From Clostridiales bacterium (GTDB taxonomy: Bacteria; Bacillota; Clostridia; Lachnospirales; WQUN01): a DNA stretch of 49,036 nt. Location: the NCBI GenBank assembly GCA_031270945.1, contig JAISWZ010000711.1, positions 1 through 49,036 on the forward strand, written 5' to 3'. The notes beneath the pieces were generated by a model that saw only the letters and a program-made list of their open reading frames with translations, ran no database searches and was not told the DNA's origin. The translations under genes were made by a program, and so were the position numbers. Numbering within the stretch: position 1 is the first letter of the stretch; every line of letters starts with the position of its first letter. Below are positions 33,814 to 42,733 of this stretch, one piece after another.

Positions 33814-33860
33814 TACGTTTTTGCAAGAACTTTCTGCCATTCACATGCGCAACTCGCATT

Positions 33861-33938
33861 AATTGAGATTTCGCGCGAGCGCCATCAGGAATGATAAGTA
33901 ATATTTGTCAGGAGCGCTTGCGATTGATAAAGGATTAG
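33861..33938. repeat. Copy of the array leader, without its gene
   Basis: This stretch aligns with the long leader of array gene 2 (20870-20947) and gene 5: shared GCGCGAGCGCCATCAGGAAT, AGCGCTTGCG and ATAAAGGATT in the same order. No paralogue coding sequence follows; the 23-bp repeat begins ten bases later. Confidence 0.8.
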
Positions 33939-33947
33939 CGGCGCTCA

Positions 33948-33970
33948 TGTCTTCAAAGACGGGCCTATGC
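33948..33970. repeat. 23-bp direct repeat, right copy
   Basis: Identical to 19396-19418 and in the same orientation. On the minus strand it again reads IGPSLKT, a fragment of the AAA-ATPase-like N-terminus. Confidence 0.9.
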
Positions 33971-34025
33971 AGATCGCAGTTCACAAGAAATTCAAGCAAG
34001 GCGCCTTCGCGATCTTCAGGACTTA

Positions 34026-34058
34026 AAAAGCCGCCCTCCGGGCGGCTTTTGCATTCGC
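34026..34058. terminator. Bidirectional terminator of the V-ATPase operon, right copy of the 33-bp segment
   Basis: AAAAGCCGCCC-TCC-GGGCGGCTTTT followed by GCATTCGC, identical to 27636-27668; T-runs on both strands. It lies 44 nt past the atpD stop across a T-rich low-complexity stretch (34059-34115). Confidence 0.9.
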
Positions 34059-34101
34059 ATTTGCTTTTTGTTTTTTGTTTTTTGCTTTTATTTTTTTATT
34101 T

Positions 34102-34716
34102 TTATTTCTTTCTTTTTATGACCTTAAGCCTTGTGAACTCGTCCCTGTCCCTCTCTTCAAGCGTTTCCGTTATGTGCTTCACCAAGCCCTCATATTTCGG
34201 AATAGTCACATTCTTCAGAGCGTTAGCCCTTTTCTGCGTCTTCTTGATGTTTAGCGCCAAGCGGTATGCCGCGTTTTCAATGGACGCCAAGGAGATGATT
34301 AGATCCTTGACCTCATTGAACTTCTGGTAAGCCTCGTCAAGGGAGGCGGACGTATTCCCGAACCCGAAGTTCGGGGTGTCCTTTGTGCTGTTGTCATAGC
34401 TGGCAAGTGGTATCTCGACGCCCATGATGCTTCTGGACTTGATAACTATCGTGGTCTCTTGGGGAACGCCGTAGCTGAAGCGCTCCACGTTGGAGATCCC
34501 CATTTCTATGTTCGCCTTTTGAAGCGCGGCGTAAGCCTGCGTGAATATGAGATCGATGCTTTCCTGCAAATCCTTTGCCCGCTCATTGAGCTCCAGGATC
34601 TCGCGTATAAGGACGTTGCGCTTCTTGTCCATTAGCTCGTAGCCCTGCCTTGAAAGAGCGAGGGTGTTCTTGGCGAGAATCAGGTTGCCTTTTGTCGGGA
34701 ATGATGTTTGGTCCAA
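34102..34716 (-). CDS. atpD: V/A-type ATPase subunit D (central stalk)
   Basis: 204 residues; the rotor axle that turns inside the A3B3 head. PTKGNLILAKNTLALSRQGY, YELMDKKRNVLIREI and the C-terminal RANALKNVTIPKYEGLVKHI helix are typical of archaeal/V-type D subunits; both ends are long helices forming an antiparallel coiled coil. The start is TTG (34714-34716), preceded by GGAGGTGGCC; the next in-frame ATG would cut into the conserved PTK motif. Last gene of the H-C-I-K-F-E-A-B-D operon. Confidence 0.93.
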   Translation of the reverse strand: MDQTSFPTKGNLILAKNTLALSRQGYELMDKKRNVLIREILELNERAKDLQESIDLIFTQAYAALQKANIEMGISNVERFSYGVPQETTIVIKSRSIMGVEIPLASYDNSTKDTPNFGFGNTSASLDEAYQKFNEVKDLIISLASIENAAYRLALNIKKTQKRANALKNVTIPKYEGLVKHITETLEERDRDEFTRLKVIKRKK

Positions 34717-34890
34717 CAGGCCACCTCCTCAGCGGCTTGGCTGAAAATAGTCAAAAGCGTATCCCCAAGATTAAAGATGGCTAATAAAAGCCGCATGGCT
34801 AAAGCAGCGCATGCCTTTGGCGATTGCCCTTGAATATTGGGCAAACGCTTTTCTTCGCAACTAAGCGCTTTTCAAAATTTGGGATATGCG

Positions 34891-36279
34891 CTAAAAATCA
34901 GAGGCTGTCCTTGACCTATAGTATTCGTCCAGGAGCTTCGGGTTGATCCTGTCCAGCTCATTCCTGGGCAGGGCGCCAAGAGTCTCCCAGCCAAGTTCTA
35001 TCGTCTCGGCCATGGAGCGGTTCTCAAACTTGTTCTGGCTGATGAAATGGCTCTCCAGTATGTTTCCGAACTCAACGTACCTTTTGTCAACGTCCGAGAG
35101 CTCATCCTCGCCTATTACAGAAGCCAGGGCTCTGACGTCATTGACGTGGGCGTATGAAGAGAAGATTTGGTTGGCCAGGTCAGGATGATCCTCCCTTGTG
35201 AACCCTTTGCCTATTCCATCCTTCATGAGCCTGGAAAGAGAAGGGAGGATGTTTATCGGAGGATAGACGCCTCTCTGGTGAACGCCCCTATCCAGGACTA
35301 TCTGCCCTTCCGTGATATATCCAGTCAAATCTGGGACTGGATGGGTAATGTCGTCATTAGGCATTGTGAGAATGGGTATCTGCGTGACAGACCCCTTGCT
35401 GCCTCTGACTATGCCAGCTCTTTCGAAGAGCGAGGCAAGCTCTGAGTAAAGGTACCCTGGATAGCCCTTGCGGGACGGTATCTCGCCCCTGGCTGAGGAA
35501 ATCTCCCTGAGCGCTTCGGCGTAGGAGGTCATGTCGGTAAGGATGACAAGGATGTTCATGCCCTTCTCATATGCCAGGTACTCAGCGGCGGTAAGCGCGG
35601 CTCTAGGGGTGACGAGCCTTTCGACAACAGGGTCATTGGCCAGGTTCAAGAACATGGCGACCCGCTCTATGGCGCCGCTCTCCTCAAATGTCCTGCGGAA
35701 AAACTCGGCTACGTCATACTTGACTCCCATTGCGGCGAAGACTACCGCAAACTGCTCGTCTGAATCAGCGCCTAGGGAGGCCTGGCGGACTATCTGCGCG
35801 GCCAGCTGGTCATGAGGAAGCCCGTTTCCTGAAAAGATAGGCAGCTTTTGCCCTCTGATCAGGGTGGACAGCCCGTCAATGGCTGAGATGCCGGTTTGTA
35901 TGAAGTTTCTGGGGTATTCCCTGGAAACGGGGTTTATAGCCTTCCCATTGACGTCTCTCCAGCACTCGGCGTAAACATCGCCAAGCCCGTCTATTGGCCG
36001 TCCCAGCCCGTCAAAAACCCGGCCCAGGATTTCTTCGGAGAGCTTGAGCTCCATCGGCTTTCCAGTAAACTTTGTGACAGTGTTATGAAGCGAGAGCTCT
36101 GTTGTGCCCTCGAACACCTGGATTACCACTTTGTCGCCAAAGATTTGGACTATTCGCCCCTTCTTCTTTTGCCAGCCGTCAACAGTGATGTCTACGACTT
36201 CCTCATAGGCGGGATTGTCTACGCCTTCCAGGATAACAAGCGACCCGCCCTTGATTTCGCTCAAACCCATGTATTCCAT
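34891..36279 (-). CDS. atpB: V/A-type ATPase subunit B (regulatory)
   Basis: 462 residues; non-catalytic nucleotide-binding subunit of the A3B3 head. [20 protein letters not shown] stands in place of a canonical P-loop, and ILTDMTSYAEALREIS and the GYPGYLYSELASLFERAG segments are conserved. AAAGGAGTCTTGC precedes the ATG. A copy of 99 bp from this gene is found at 27674. Its stop codon touches a GGGATATGCG sequence like the end of the MITE family (34872-34892). Confidence 0.96.
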   Translation of the reverse strand: MEYMGLSEIKGGSLVILEGVDNPAYEEVVDITVDGWQKKKGRIVQIFGDKVVIQVFEGTTELSLHNTVTKFTGKPMELKLSEEILGRVFDGLGRPIDGLGDVYAECWRDVNGKAINPVSREYPRNFIQTGISAIDGLSTLIRGQKLPIFSGNGLPHDQLAAQIVRQASLGADSDEQFAVVFAAMGVKYDVAEFFRRTFEESGAIERVAMFLNLANDPVVERLVTPRAALTAAEYLAYEKGMNILVILTDMTSYAEALREISSARGEIPSRKGYPGYLYSELASLFERAGIVRGSKGSVTQIPILTMPNDDITHPVPDLTGYITEGQIVLDRGVHQRGVYPPINILPSLSRLMKDGIGKGFTREDHPDLANQIFSSYAHVNDVRALASVIGEDELSDVDKRYVEFGNILESHFISQNKFENRSMAETIELGWETLGALPRNELDRINPKLLDEYYRSRTASDF

Positions 36280-36282
36280 CTA

Positions 36283-36414
36283 GCAAGACTCCTTTTATAG
36301 CGCATCCAAAAACTTACGCGTTCTTCTCGCAAGACTCCTTTAATAGCGCATTCCAAAAACTTACGCGTTCTTCTCGCAAAACTCCTTTTAGGGCAAATCC
36401 TATGCGTTGTTCTC
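36283..36414 (-). repeat. 46-bp triplicated segment containing the atpA 3' end and the atpB RBS
   Basis: Units 36283-36328, 36329-36375 and 36376-36414. On the minus strand each has a GAGAASAACGCRTA part (the last atpA codons and stop, Glu-Asn-Asn-Ala or Glu-Lys-Asn-Ala) followed by AAAGGAGTYTTGC. Only the 36376 unit is the real atpA end; the others are copies with the stop retained. Confidence 0.92.
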
Positions 36415-38205
36415 GTAGAGCCTTCCGTAAAAGCTGTCAATCTCCTTGAAGTATGAGTTCAGCTGCGCTGGATCGCTGTTCCCCGTGTTGTACTTGATGG
36501 CTATCACCTGGTCAAAGATGTCGCAGGCCTTGAGGACGTTCATGGATATGCCAAGGCTTATGAGCTTTCTGCACTTCTCGTTGAGGTACAAAATTATCTC
36601 CATCATTTTGAGCTGCTTTGCGAAAGGCACGTAAGTGTCAAACGCGTGGTAGGCGTTTTGCTGGACAAAGCCAAGGCGTATGACCCTGGCGATCTCAAGG
36701 GTCAGCCTCTGGGAGTCTGGAAGCACGTCTGAGCCTATGAGCTTCACTATCTCCATCAAGTCGCTTTCCTCATAGAGGATGCGAAGCAAGGCCTGCCTGT
36801 GCGTCAGGAAGTCAGGGCCGACATTGGCCTCGTACCAAGGCTGCATGTCGTCCAGGTATTCAGAGTAGCTGGTGAGCCACTGGATCGCAGGGAAATGCCT
36901 GGCGTAGGCCAGGGATCGGTCTAGCGCCCAGAACACGCGGACAAACCGCTTTGTGTTTTGCGTAACCGGTTCCGAAAAGTCAGCGCCTTGGGGCGAGACG
37001 GCGCCTATTATGGTGATTGAGGCAGACTTGCCGTTAAGGGCGGTGATGTTGCCAGCCCTTTCATAAAAGCTTGAAAGCCTTGAAGCCAGGTAGGCGGGGA
37101 ACCCTTCCTCAGCTGGCATCTCTTCAAGCCTTCCTGAAAGCTCTCTCAAGGCTTCAGCCCAGCGGGAGGTGGAGTCGGCCATTATAGCAACGTGGTACCC
37201 CATGTCCCTGTAGTACTCAGCTATCGTAATTCCTGTGTAGATGCTGGCCTCTCTGGCGGCGACCGGCATGTTTGAAGTATTGGCGATAAGGATGGTGCGA
37301 TCCATCAAGGCCTTGCCTGTCCTGGGATCCTTGAGCTTCGAGAAGTCTTCAAGAACCTCTGTCATCTCGTTGCCGCGCTCTCCGCAGCCAATATACACTA
37401 TAATGTCAGCGTCAGACCACTTGGCCAGCTGGTGCTGGGTCATTGTCTTGCCGGTGCCGAACCCTCCTGGTATGGCGGCCATGCCGCCTTTGCCTATTGG
37501 AAAGAGGGTGTCTATAATGCGTTGCCCAGTGATCAGGGGACGATCTACCATTTTGCGCTGCTTCACGGGGCGAGGGTTTCTTATCGGCCACTTTTGGGCC
37601 AGGAATATTTCGGTTTCCGGGCTTTTTGGCGCCTCTTCCCCGTCTTGAAAATAGTTCTTGGGGCCAGAGGCATCGGACGCGACAATGGCTATAACATCTT
37701 TGATATTGTACAGCCCGTCTGGAGCGACTTTTTTCAAAGCGCCCTTCACCCCAGGCGGGATCATCACCCAATTTGTTATGGACGGGCTTTCTTGCACCTG
37801 GGCTATTATGTCTCCGCCTGAGACCTTGTCGCCCGAATGGGCCAGGAACTTTACTTCCCACTTTTTCTCAGTGTCCAGGTTTTCGACATGGACACCCCGG
37901 GAGATGAAAACCCCGGAGCTTTTTTCTATGGCTCTTAGCGGCCTTTGAATGCCGTCAAATATGTTCCCTATCATGCCAGGCCCAAGAGTCGCGGCCAGCT
38001 GCGATCCCGTGCCGTAAACAAGCTCTCCTGGCTTTAGCCCTGTGGTGTCCTCAAACACCTGGACCGTGGATCTCGCGGCCTCTATGCCGATTACCTCGCC
38101 AATAAGCCGCTCTTCACCCACAAGCACCATCTCGGACATCCTGAAGCCGTCTTGGCCTGTGACGGTAAGCACCGGGCCGTTAACACCGAATATGGCGCCG
38201 GTCAT
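36400..38205 (-). CDS. atpA: V/A-type ATPase subunit A (catalytic)
   Basis: 601 residues; catalytic subunit that hydrolyses or makes ATP. P-loop GGFGTGKTMTQHQLAKW near residue 243, the V-type-specific insert around residues 100-200, and ADSTSRWAEALRELSGRLEE are diagnostic of V/A-type rather than F-type. GCGERGNEMTEVLEDF holds the catalytic Glu. Its ATG overlaps the atpE stop by ATGA (4 nt), so the two are coupled. The 3' end is part of a triplicated segment. Confidence 0.97.
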   Translation of the reverse strand: MTGAIFGVNGPVLTVTGQDGFRMSEMVLVGEERLIGEVIGIEAARSTVQVFEDTTGLKPGELVYGTGSQLAATLGPGMIGNIFDGIQRPLRAIEKSSGVFISRGVHVENLDTEKKWEVKFLAHSGDKVSGGDIIAQVQESPSITNWVMIPPGVKGALKKVAPDGLYNIKDVIAIVASDASGPKNYFQDGEEAPKSPETEIFLAQKWPIRNPRPVKQRKMVDRPLITGQRIIDTLFPIGKGGMAAIPGGFGTGKTMTQHQLAKWSDADIIVYIGCGERGNEMTEVLEDFSKLKDPRTGKALMDRTILIANTSNMPVAAREASIYTGITIAEYYRDMGYHVAIMADSTSRWAEALRELSGRLEEMPAEEGFPAYLASRLSSFYERAGNITALNGKSASITIIGAVSPQGADFSEPVTQNTKRFVRVFWALDRSLAYARHFPAIQWLTSYSEYLDDMQPWYEANVGPDFLTHRQALLRILYEESDLMEIVKLIGSDVLPDSQRLTLEIARVIRLGFVQQNAYHAFDTYVPFAKQLKMMEIILYLNEKCRKLISLGISMNVLKACDIFDQVIAIKYNTGNSDPAQLNSYFKEIDSFYGRLYENNA

Positions 38206-38777
38206 ATTGCGCCTCCCTCGAACTTCAGCTCATTAAAGCTGGACTTCTCCTCTTTGAGGCGAGCCAGGTACGTATGGTCTTCCATCACTTTTCGGCTGGG
38301 TATCACAAGGATGAACCCGCCAATGAAGTCTTCGGTTGACGCTTCGCAGTCCACGCAAGAAAGGCTCTGGGCGACAGCCATGTCTCTTTCCATGAGCACA
38401 GCCTTGACCTGCCCGTGCTTTTCCGCAAGCGCCGATATCTCAGCCGCCAGCTCCATCCTGTAGCCGTCTGTCTTCACATGCTCCAAAAGAGCCTCGAGAA
38501 CATCCTCGAACAGCTCTCCAACAAGCTTCCCTCGAAGGTCGATGGCGGCCTTTTTTGCCTCTATCGAAGCGCGGACAACATCTTTGTTCTTCATTTGGGC
38601 AATTTTGAGCTTTTCGCTCTCAACCCTCTGCTTCGCTCTGCGTTGGGCCTCGGTTGTTATGTCCGCGAGAGCGCTTCCCATCTGCTCTTCCATCTCGGCC
38701 ATTATGGCGCTTCGCAGGCTTTGCGCCTCTTGTTCGGCCAGTTTGGCGAAAAAGGCAAGCTTCTCGTCTATTTTCAT
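38202..38777 (-). CDS. atpE: V/A-type ATPase subunit E (peripheral stalk)
   Basis: 191 residues; long N-terminal helix and a globular C-terminal domain that hold the head to subunit I. Charged heptads such as EAQRRAKQRVESEKLKIAQM, then LVGELFEDVLEALLEHV and GGFILVIPSRKVMED, fit the family. The ATG at 38777 has TTGGAGGCTTTT; an upstream frame to 38867 lies in the 36-bp repeat and is rejected. Overlaps atpA by 4 nt. Confidence 0.9.
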   Translation of the reverse strand: MKIDEKLAFFAKLAEQEAQSLRSAIMAEMEEQMGSALADITTEAQRRAKQRVESEKLKIAQMKNKDVVRASIEAKKAAIDLRGKLVGELFEDVLEALLEHVKTDGYRMELAAEISALAEKHGQVKAVLMERDMAVAQSLSCVDCEASTEDFIGGFILVIPSRKVMEDHTYLARLKEEKSSFNELKFEGGAI

Positions 38778-38827
38778 AAAAGCCTCCAAAACGCTGTATT
38801 GCAATAAAATATAAAACTTGTTCAAAA

Positions 38828-38883
38828 TCAAAAGCTTGGATCTGCAACAAATAAAACCTGCATTCAAAAGCTTGGATCTGCAA
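38828..38883. repeat. Direct repeat between atpF and atpE
   Basis: TCAAAAGCTTGGATCTGCAA occurs at 38828-38847 and 38864-38883, period 36 bp, with ATAAAAC before each. This is the only sizeable gap in the F-E-A part of the operon. Confidence 0.88.
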
Positions 38884-38911
38884 GCGAAATTTTAAAGCCA
38901 AAATCCAAAGC

Positions 38912-39223
38912 CTACTCCAGCTTTACGCCAATGGCGTCCCGCACATAGGCTGTCAAGAAATCCTTGGTTCTGCCTGTCCCGTGCCTGTCCGGAATCTCCA
39001 CCACAAGCGGCTTGGCTCTTGTCAGCTTTATCTCTTTTATAATGTCAGGGAACTGCCTGGACAGCTTTTCCATGATTAGGACAATCCCTATGCTGTCGTC
39101 TTCGACCACTTTGTCCAGCTGGGCCTTCAGCTCTTCCCTTGTATGGACGACCGCGCCGTCAACTCCAACAAGCCTCAGGCCAGTGCGCGTGTCGACGTTG
39201 TCTGATATCAGGTAGATTTTCAT
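38912..39223 (-). CDS. atpF: V/A-type ATPase subunit F (central stalk)
   Basis: 103 residues; small Rossmann-like rotor protein that couples the shaft to the head. MKIYLISDNVDTRTGLRLVG and the GIVLIMEKLSRQFPDII part match the family, and the C-terminus is LTAYVRDAIGVKLE. The ATG at 39221-39223 overlaps the atpK stop by ATGA; the frame continues to 39388, but only inside atpK. Confidence 0.93.
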   Translation of the reverse strand: MKIYLISDNVDTRTGLRLVGVDGAVVHTREELKAQLDKVVEDDSIGIVLIMEKLSRQFPDIIKEIKLTRAKPLVVEIPDRHGTGRTKDFLTAYVRDAIGVKLE

Positions 39224-39642
39224 ACTCGGCCCAATATCGTAAATGAGATCAAAAGGCCGTATATGGCTATGCCTTCGCACAGTGAAACGAAGATCAAGGC
39301 CTTTCCCATTATCTTCTCGTTCTCGCTCAAGGCGCCAAGCGCCGCTGAAGCGGCCTGGCCAGTCGCGATGCCTGTGCCTATGGTGCACAGGCCTGTAACC
39401 AAGGCGGCTGCCAGGTACGCCATCCCGGCGTCAGACGAGGCTGTCGCCGCAACTTCCTCTGCGGCATACGCGTTTCCTGAGAGCATGAACACTGTGGCAA
39501 ATACAAGGACGCCAAAAAACGAGATGATGTTTGCCGCCAAGACTGTCTTGAACGACCGGGGCTTGCGCTCCCCAAACCAGTAGAAAGCCATTGGGACCAC
39601 TATGCTAAGCGCGAGAAGCGCTATAAGCACTTTGACTGCCAT
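39220..39642 (-). CDS. atpK: V/A-type ATPase subunit K (membrane rotor ring, proteolipid)
   Basis: 140 residues; the ring subunit that carries H+ or Na+ through the membrane. Four hydrophobic segments: residues 3-22, 32-58, 72-95 and 112-137. The ion-binding acid is the Glu in SLCEGIAIYGLLISFTIL of the last helix, and GTGIATGQAASAALGALSEN is the preceding helix and loop. Only one such Glu is present, so each subunit has one binding site. H+ or Na+ preference cannot be settled by reading. AGGTTTTTT-type RBS upstream. Confidence 0.93.
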   Translation of the reverse strand: MAVKVLIALLALSIVVPMAFYWFGERKPRSFKTVLAANIISFFGVLVFATVFMLSGNAYAAEEVAATASSDAGMAYLAAALVTGLCTIGTGIATGQAASAALGALSENEKIMGKALIFVSLCEGIAIYGLLISFTILGRV

Positions 39643-39663
39643 TTAAAAAACCTCCATATCTAT

Positions 39664-39690
39664 CTAGTCCAAAGGTTTGGCGCTCCTGCA
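39664..39690 (-). repeat. Duplicate of the atpI 3' end
   Basis: The minus strand encodes Arg-Ser-Ala-Lys-Pro-Leu-Asp-stop, a copy of the true atpI end Arg-Ser-Ala-Lys-Pro-Leu-Lys-Arg-stop located 50 bp upstream at 39715. About 20 of 25 bases match. Confidence 0.75.
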
Positions 39691-39714
39691 AAAAATGCGT
39701 CTTTTCAAGCAAGC

Positions 39715-41622
39715 CTATCTTTTCAAAGGCTTAGCGCTCCTGTATGAGATAAACTCCCGTCCATCGCCCTCGAAAAACCTGGAAAACATCTCGTAAAACT
39801 GAAGGCGGAGAACCTGTATTCCTACAACAAGGCCCTCAAGCGCGATTACCAAAACATTCCCCAAGACCAAGACTACAATGTTGTCCTGCCCGCTCGCGGT
39901 TTTAGCCAGGAGCATGACGACTCCCATCATTCCGGCATGGCTTAGCGCAAACGCGCCAACGCGGACAAAAGAGACAGTGTTTGTGAAGTATGTCAGGAGC
40001 ACCTCAAAGAGGCCAATGACTGTCTCCAGCACGAACATTCCCGCTCCGCCCTCAAGCTCCAGCTTCTTTCTTTCAAGAAGCCTGGACAAAGGCTCGCGAA
40101 GCGCGACAAGAGCAAGCGGAACCGCTAGGACGCCGACAAGAAGGGCGACGTGGAGCGTGGATTGCTTCAAGAAAACAAGACCCACGGCGCCAGCGACGAC
40201 AATGTAAAAGACCAGGCCTGGCAGCCCATTTGGCGAAAAAATGAGCTTGGGCCATTGCTTTTGCTTTATGGCGTTTGCGATGTTGAATCCCATGGCGCAA
40301 AGTATGAGAAAAACGCCTATCACGACGGCTATTGTAAGGGTGTCCATAATATCCTCGGACGGTCGCATCCAAGCGGCTTCTATCAAGTCCTCGCGCCCGA
40401 AGACGGATCCGTAGAGAAATCCGAAGAATATGCTTGAGACGCCTATGACACCCATCACCGCTCCAAGCGCCATGCCTTTCGCCTTGTAAAGCAGCGTTCC
40501 CAAAAGAGCTATGACAGCTCCTTGCCCAATGTCTCCAAACATGAAGCCGAAGAGCAGTGTGTAAGTTATAGCCATGAAAAGGGTTGGATCAATCTCTCCG
40601 TATGACGGAAGCCCGTACATGCGGGTGAAGAACTCGAAGAACCTGACAACCGGCGGATTTTTCAGCTTGGTTGGAGGCGCTTGCGAGCCTTCCTGGGTAT
40701 CAGACAAGAAAATGACCTTGTCATCAAAAGCCACTTCCTTTTGAAAAGCGGCCGAGTCCTTCTCGGACATCCATCCCACGAACATGAAGTAGTCCTTTGG
40801 CGTCTTGGCCGCGAACTTCTTCGCCTCGTGTATGTTGTACAAATCTATTATCTTAGTCGCGGCCTCGGCTATCCTGGCCCGCTCCTCCTTTGATCTCGGC
40901 TCGTCTTTGCCCTTCAGGCTGTCTATCTCGCTCTTCACCTCGTCGAGCTCGACTTTAAGCGCCTGCATTACATCGCTTGGCGAGCCCTTCAGGGGCTTTC
41001 CGCCAAACTCGCTAGGCAAGGATATATGCTCGAAATGCAGGGAGTCAAATATTTGGTCAACCTTCTCCTTAAGCAGCCTGGGCGTGGCGTACACTCCCCA
41101 AACATGCTCCTTGCTTCTGCTGGCTTCCAGGAACAGTATCTCTGGATCCACGTACAAGAAGGCTTCCAGCTGCTTGTTGTTGGACAGCGGCATCTTTCCG
41201 AAGTTCAAGGATATGAGGTTGAATTCGAGAATGTCGGCCACATCGAACCGCAGGGCTGAAAACGGGGCAAACGTTGCGATCCCCTCTTCCAGCCTGGCGC
41301 TTTTCTCCATTAAGGCCGCCCGCTTCTCGGAGTATTCCTGCTGGGACTTTTTCAATGTTTCGAGTATGCTTGTGGCCTCTTCCCCAGGCATGCGGCTTTT
41401 GCCCTTGAATGTGAATTCAGGGTTCGCCAGTATCCTCTCGGATGACTTTGCCGCTTCCTGGTACGGGTTGGCCGTGACCAATGGCGTCAATCCAGCTTTT
41501 TCTGCCAGCTTGCTGGAAGCCCGCTCCAGTTGCACGTCATAGTTGGCCACGTACTTCTCGATAACCCAATCCAAGTCACGGATGTGGCCCATGATGTTGA
41601 CATACATCATTTTTTCGACCAT
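39715..41622 (-). CDS. atpI: V/A-type ATPase subunit I (membrane stator)
   Basis: 635 residues; stator with ion half-channels against the K ring. The N-terminal half is soluble coiled coil (residues 1-330); the C-terminal half has seven or eight membrane helices, with the conserved TLLFGFMFGDIGQGAVIALLG first and NTVSFVRVGAFALSHAG, which holds the essential Arg, near residue 550. The ATG is preceded by GGGGGTGGAGCA. Lies between atpC and atpK. Confidence 0.95.
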   Translation of the reverse strand: MVEKMMYVNIMGHIRDLDWVIEKYVANYDVQLERASSKLAEKAGLTPLVTANPYQEAAKSSERILANPEFTFKGKSRMPGEEATSILETLKKSQQEYSEKRAALMEKSARLEEGIATFAPFSALRFDVADILEFNLISLNFGKMPLSNNKQLEAFLYVDPEILFLEASRSKEHVWGVYATPRLLKEKVDQIFDSLHFEHISLPSEFGGKPLKGSPSDVMQALKVELDEVKSEIDSLKGKDEPRSKEERARIAEAATKIIDLYNIHEAKKFAAKTPKDYFMFVGWMSEKDSAAFQKEVAFDDKVIFLSDTQEGSQAPPTKLKNPPVVRFFEFFTRMYGLPSYGEIDPTLFMAITYTLLFGFMFGDIGQGAVIALLGTLLYKAKGMALGAVMGVIGVSSIFFGFLYGSVFGREDLIEAAWMRPSEDIMDTLTIAVVIGVFLILCAMGFNIANAIKQKQWPKLIFSPNGLPGLVFYIVVAGAVGLVFLKQSTLHVALLVGVLAVPLALVALREPLSRLLERKKLELEGGAGMFVLETVIGLFEVLLTYFTNTVSFVRVGAFALSHAGMMGVVMLLAKTASGQDNIVVLVLGNVLVIALEGLVVGIQVLRLQFYEMFSRFFEGDGREFISYRSAKPLKR

Positions 41623-41688
41623 TGCTCCACCCCCTCGCCAGATATGCTTGCATGCAATCTTTAGATTTTTGGGATATGCTCTTAAGCT

Positions 41689-42729
41689 CTAGGCTGAACG
41701 CGCCCCTAATATATTCAAAAACTTCATGATTTCCTCTGGCGCCAGCTTGTAGCGGACGCCTTCAACCACTGAAACGATGTTTGAAACCTCCGCCTCCTTG
41801 GCGAAAAGGTACAAAGACGCCGCCGCCAGCGAATTCGGCCTCATGGCTAGCGCCCGTTTGTAGACTCTGGCCATTTCCCTCCCGAAGGACATCTCCAGGC
41901 TTTCCTTGCCGTCAAAAACGCCAGCGTAGGGCGACTGAGCGACAAGGGACTCAAGCTCCGGAACGCTCTTGGCTTGCACCATGGCCACCAGGGCCTCTTT
42001 TCTCAGCCTCTTGCTTAAAGGGATAAGATGGGCGTATATCATGATATCGGGAAGCTTGTAGTAGCTCTTGAGCCTCCAGACCCACATGATGTTTCTGAGA
42101 TCCACCTCTATCCCCTTTATTTCGGCCATCGCGGCGAGATCGCCTCCTGCCAGCCATTTCGTCTGGCTCTTGGACAGGTTCATGTAATAGTACAGATCCA
42201 GCTGCGTCTCCATCTCGAAAAGGGATCTTTGCTCTGTGTAAGCGGAAGCCAGCATGCTGTGCATTCCGGTGCCCTTCAAGTTGTCTATGAATTCTGGCAC
42301 GGTCTTGGAATTCTTGAGCTTGCCTATGTCAACTTCCAGGTCATCGCCTAGGAGCCGGCTCAGCTCGTCTGTGAAAACGCTTCCAATATCGCGCTCGTCA
42401 TACACCATGCAAAGGAGCTTCTTGATTATCCCAAGCTCGAAGTTCAAAAACAAGGCGCTCAAGTACCGCCTGATCTTGAAGTCTCCAATAAAGTTGTAGA
42501 TGTTCCTGAAGTCGGCCGCCAGGGAAAGCATGAGGCTTTGCTCTATCATTCCCCGATGCAGCTCGTCTCCCTCCAGGTAGGAAAGAGCGCTCTGGTATGA
42601 CGGGCTTTCGCGCAGCTTCTCCGCCACAGCCCCCACTGTGGGCTGGGCGCAAAGCGCTCCGTAGTCCCCCGCGTCTAGCAGGCGGCCTTTCATGGCTTGT
42701 ATCTTGGCGTTGACGCCTGCGTAGTCCAT
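41689..42729 (-). CDS. atpC: V/A-type ATPase subunit C (d-type adaptor)
   Basis: 346 residues; joins the central stalk to the K ring. The family is variable; MKGRLLDAGDYGALC, an NLRNIMWVWRLKSYYKLP-like segment and AAASLYLFAKEAEVSNI near the end support the call, as does the position between subunits H and I. The ATG at 42727-42729 is 4 nt after the preceding stop. Confidence 0.88.
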   Translation of the reverse strand: MDYAGVNAKIQAMKGRLLDAGDYGALCAQPTVGAVAEKLRESPSYQSALSYLEGDELHRGMIEQSLMLSLAADFRNIYNFIGDFKIRRYLSALFLNFELGIIKKLLCMVYDERDIGSVFTDELSRLLGDDLEVDIGKLKNSKTVPEFIDNLKGTGMHSMLASAYTEQRSLFEMETQLDLYYYMNLSKSQTKWLAGGDLAAMAEIKGIEVDLRNIMWVWRLKSYYKLPDIMIYAHLIPLSKRLRKEALVAMVQAKSVPELESLVAQSPYAGVFDGKESLEMSFGREMARVYKRALAMRPNSLAAASLYLFAKEAEVSNIVSVVEGVRYKLAPEEIMKFLNILGARSA

Positions 42730-42733
42730 GCCA

